Assembly: GCA_023212695.1 (NCBI GenBank)
Contig: JALCCG010000203.1
Coordinates: 1-38,943 of the forward strand
DNA length: 38,943 bases
Direction: 5' to 3'
Source of the DNA: Sporisorium sorghi
Taxonomy: Eukaryota; Basidiomycota; Ustilaginomycetes; Ustilaginales; Ustilaginaceae
Shown here: one piece after another, positions 37,968-38,943 of the stretch
How the letters are laid out: each line of letters opens with the position of its first letter
How positions within the stretch are numbered: position 1 is the first letter of the stretch
Translations under genes and position numbers: made by a program
The notes under the pieces: generated by a model
Seen by the model: only the letters and a program-made list of their open reading frames with translations
The model's database searches: none
Told to the model about the DNA's origin: nothing

Positions 37968-38719
37968 TCCGAGAAGCAGCGACGGCGCACCTTGTGTCGA
38001 TCCTTGTGTATTGTACGAGGGGGTGTTGGTTGTCGCGTATCTATCGGTCTATGATAAGGTCCGATCCAGCGGTCCTTGAGCCTGTGTAGAGGGAGGGAGG
38101 CAAACGGCACTGAGGACGAAGGAAGGTCGTGAAGAGGGACAGGTCTACAAATGAACGAGTGATGAGGGACGCTTGGAAAGTGATGGCGAGGAAAGAAGGC
38201 GTCGAGTGAAGACCGAGGTGGAGGAAGCGCGAAGGGCAGCACGGCTCTGCTTTGCGGCGGTTGCAAGCGGAAGAGTGTGTCTGAGCCTAGGAAGGGGACC
38301 AAGAACAAGTGCAAGGTGAACAAGGGAAGAACACGACGTAGGAGGGGCAAACTCGGCGCTCGACAGTCACTTGGCGATAAGTTTGAGACAGGCCGCAGCG
38401 AAGAGCTTTGGGCCTCCACCGCTCTGGAGTACCGACAGCTAGCGACCTGAACGAGGGCCAGGCTCGAGCGGAAAGGCGAGCAAGCTGGTCGAGCTCATTC
38501 AAAGCCCATCGAAAGTTTCAAGGGCTGCCAAACGAACCCGCAGCGGTCCGCGGCGAGCAAGCGCCTCTCAGACTTGAAGATGAAAGGATCACGGATCTGT
38601 TGAGCAAGCAGCCGGCCATATCACAGTCTAAGCGAGGGGTCACAGCCGCGAAACCAAGAGAGCACAGAGCGGCCATCGAGCTTTAGGTATGATGATGAGC
38701 CTTCCGACAGTCGAGACTC

Positions 38720-38752
38720 GCAAAGCAAAGCAAGCAAAGCAAGCAAAGCAAG
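38720..38752. repeat. CAAAGCAAG nonamer repeat
   Basis: About three tandem nine-base units combining CAAAG and CAAG. They resemble the CAAG-type tetranucleotide repeats elsewhere in the window. Confidence 0.75.
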
Positions 38753-38873
38753 AGCCAAAGATCGGATGAGTGACAACTTTGTCTTCAGTTGTTCAAAGCA
38801 GCACAGCAACTGCACAGCATGTCACTCCAAAAAATAATATTTTTTTTAGGGGGTATCAAAAAAAAATTTGGGG

Positions 38874-38903
38874 AAATTCACGGGACGGGTTTCCTGTGAA
38901 TTT
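38874..38903. repeat. Inverted repeat (12-bp stem hairpin)
   Basis: The left arm AAATTCACGGGA (38874-38885) pairs with 38892-38903 across a six-base loop, with one G-T wobble. It lies in AT-rich sequence at the very end of the window. It could be a terminal inverted repeat relic, a transcription-linked hairpin or an assembly-edge artefact. Confidence 0.6.
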
Positions 38904-38943
38904 TGAAGCCCCCCTGAAATTGGAACCTGGAATTTGAATTAAA

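Larger units (their letters stand above)
37968..38943. other. Right-end region: 5' side of the fusion gene, then AT-rich end
   Basis: No supported gene lies here. The first few hundred bases are pyrimidine-rich on the minus strand and probably hold the 5' leader and promoter of the fusion gene, with a TGATAAG motif near 38054. A nine-base repeat lies at 38720-38752. The final 115 bases are AT-rich and unlike the rest of the window, with a hairpin. Confidence 0.45.

Noticed and set aside
37700..38419. Minus-strand open frame overlapping the start of the fusion gene
   Set aside because: It has no ATG start, is Pro/Leu/Ser/Arg-rich without a domain, and covers the expected 5' leader and signal-peptide region of the fusion gene.
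1..38943. tRNA, rRNA, CRISPR array, transposase or viral genes
   Set aside because: Reading both strands I saw no cloverleaf-like gene, rRNA segment, spaced direct repeats, transposase or integrase motifs, or capsid or polymerase motifs. A covariance-model scan would be decisive for small RNAs.

Overview
The window looks like nuclear DNA of a basidiomycete fungus, most likely a smut-type fungus (Ustilaginomycotina). The evidence is indirect: long genes that are mostly free of introns, moderately high GC with G/C-ending codons, a few short GT-AG introns, simple repeats between genes, and eukaryote-only families (UTP20, HRD3/SEL1L, GILT, RING proteins). No rRNA, tRNA, CRISPR array, phage or insertion element was recognised. 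A 70-base poly-T run near the left edge and an AT-rich hairpin at the right edge suggest that both edges lie close to assembly breaks.

Layout. 1-6.6 kb is gene-poor: an alpha/beta hydrolase (2041-3333, +), a probable small two-exon gene of unknown function (3801-4353, -) and a NAD(P)-dependent epimerase-like gene broken by an internal stop and a frameshift (5013-5991, +). 6.6-20.6 kb is denser: a protein with two RING-like zinc-binding regions (-), a large uncharacterised low-complexity protein (+), a GILT-type luminal domain that appears to be spliced to a transmembrane helix and a long tail (-), an acyltransferase-3-like gene that has lost its C-terminal part (-), and a GH30 glucanase anchored by an N-terminal membrane helix (+). 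20.9-38 kb holds three long minus-strand genes in a row: UTP20 (ribosome biogenesis), an HRD3/SEL1L-like ER degradation factor, and a striking fusion of a GH16-like lectin/glucanase fold with an acyltransferase-3 membrane domain.

How the genes relate. Two themes recur, but there is no operon-like cluster. One is cell-surface glycan chemistry (GH30, the GH16-like/AT3 fusion, the degenerate AT3 gene). The other is secretory-pathway protein handling (GILT-like protein, HRD3, possibly the RING protein). UTP20 is a housekeeping gene. The best candidate for an under-described system is the GH16-like/AT3 fusion. Its layout parallels bacterial two-domain acyltransferases that modify surface polysaccharides, and its glycosidase-like domain seems to have lost the catalytic motif, so it may bind glycan for the acyltransferase. 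That functional reading is inference.
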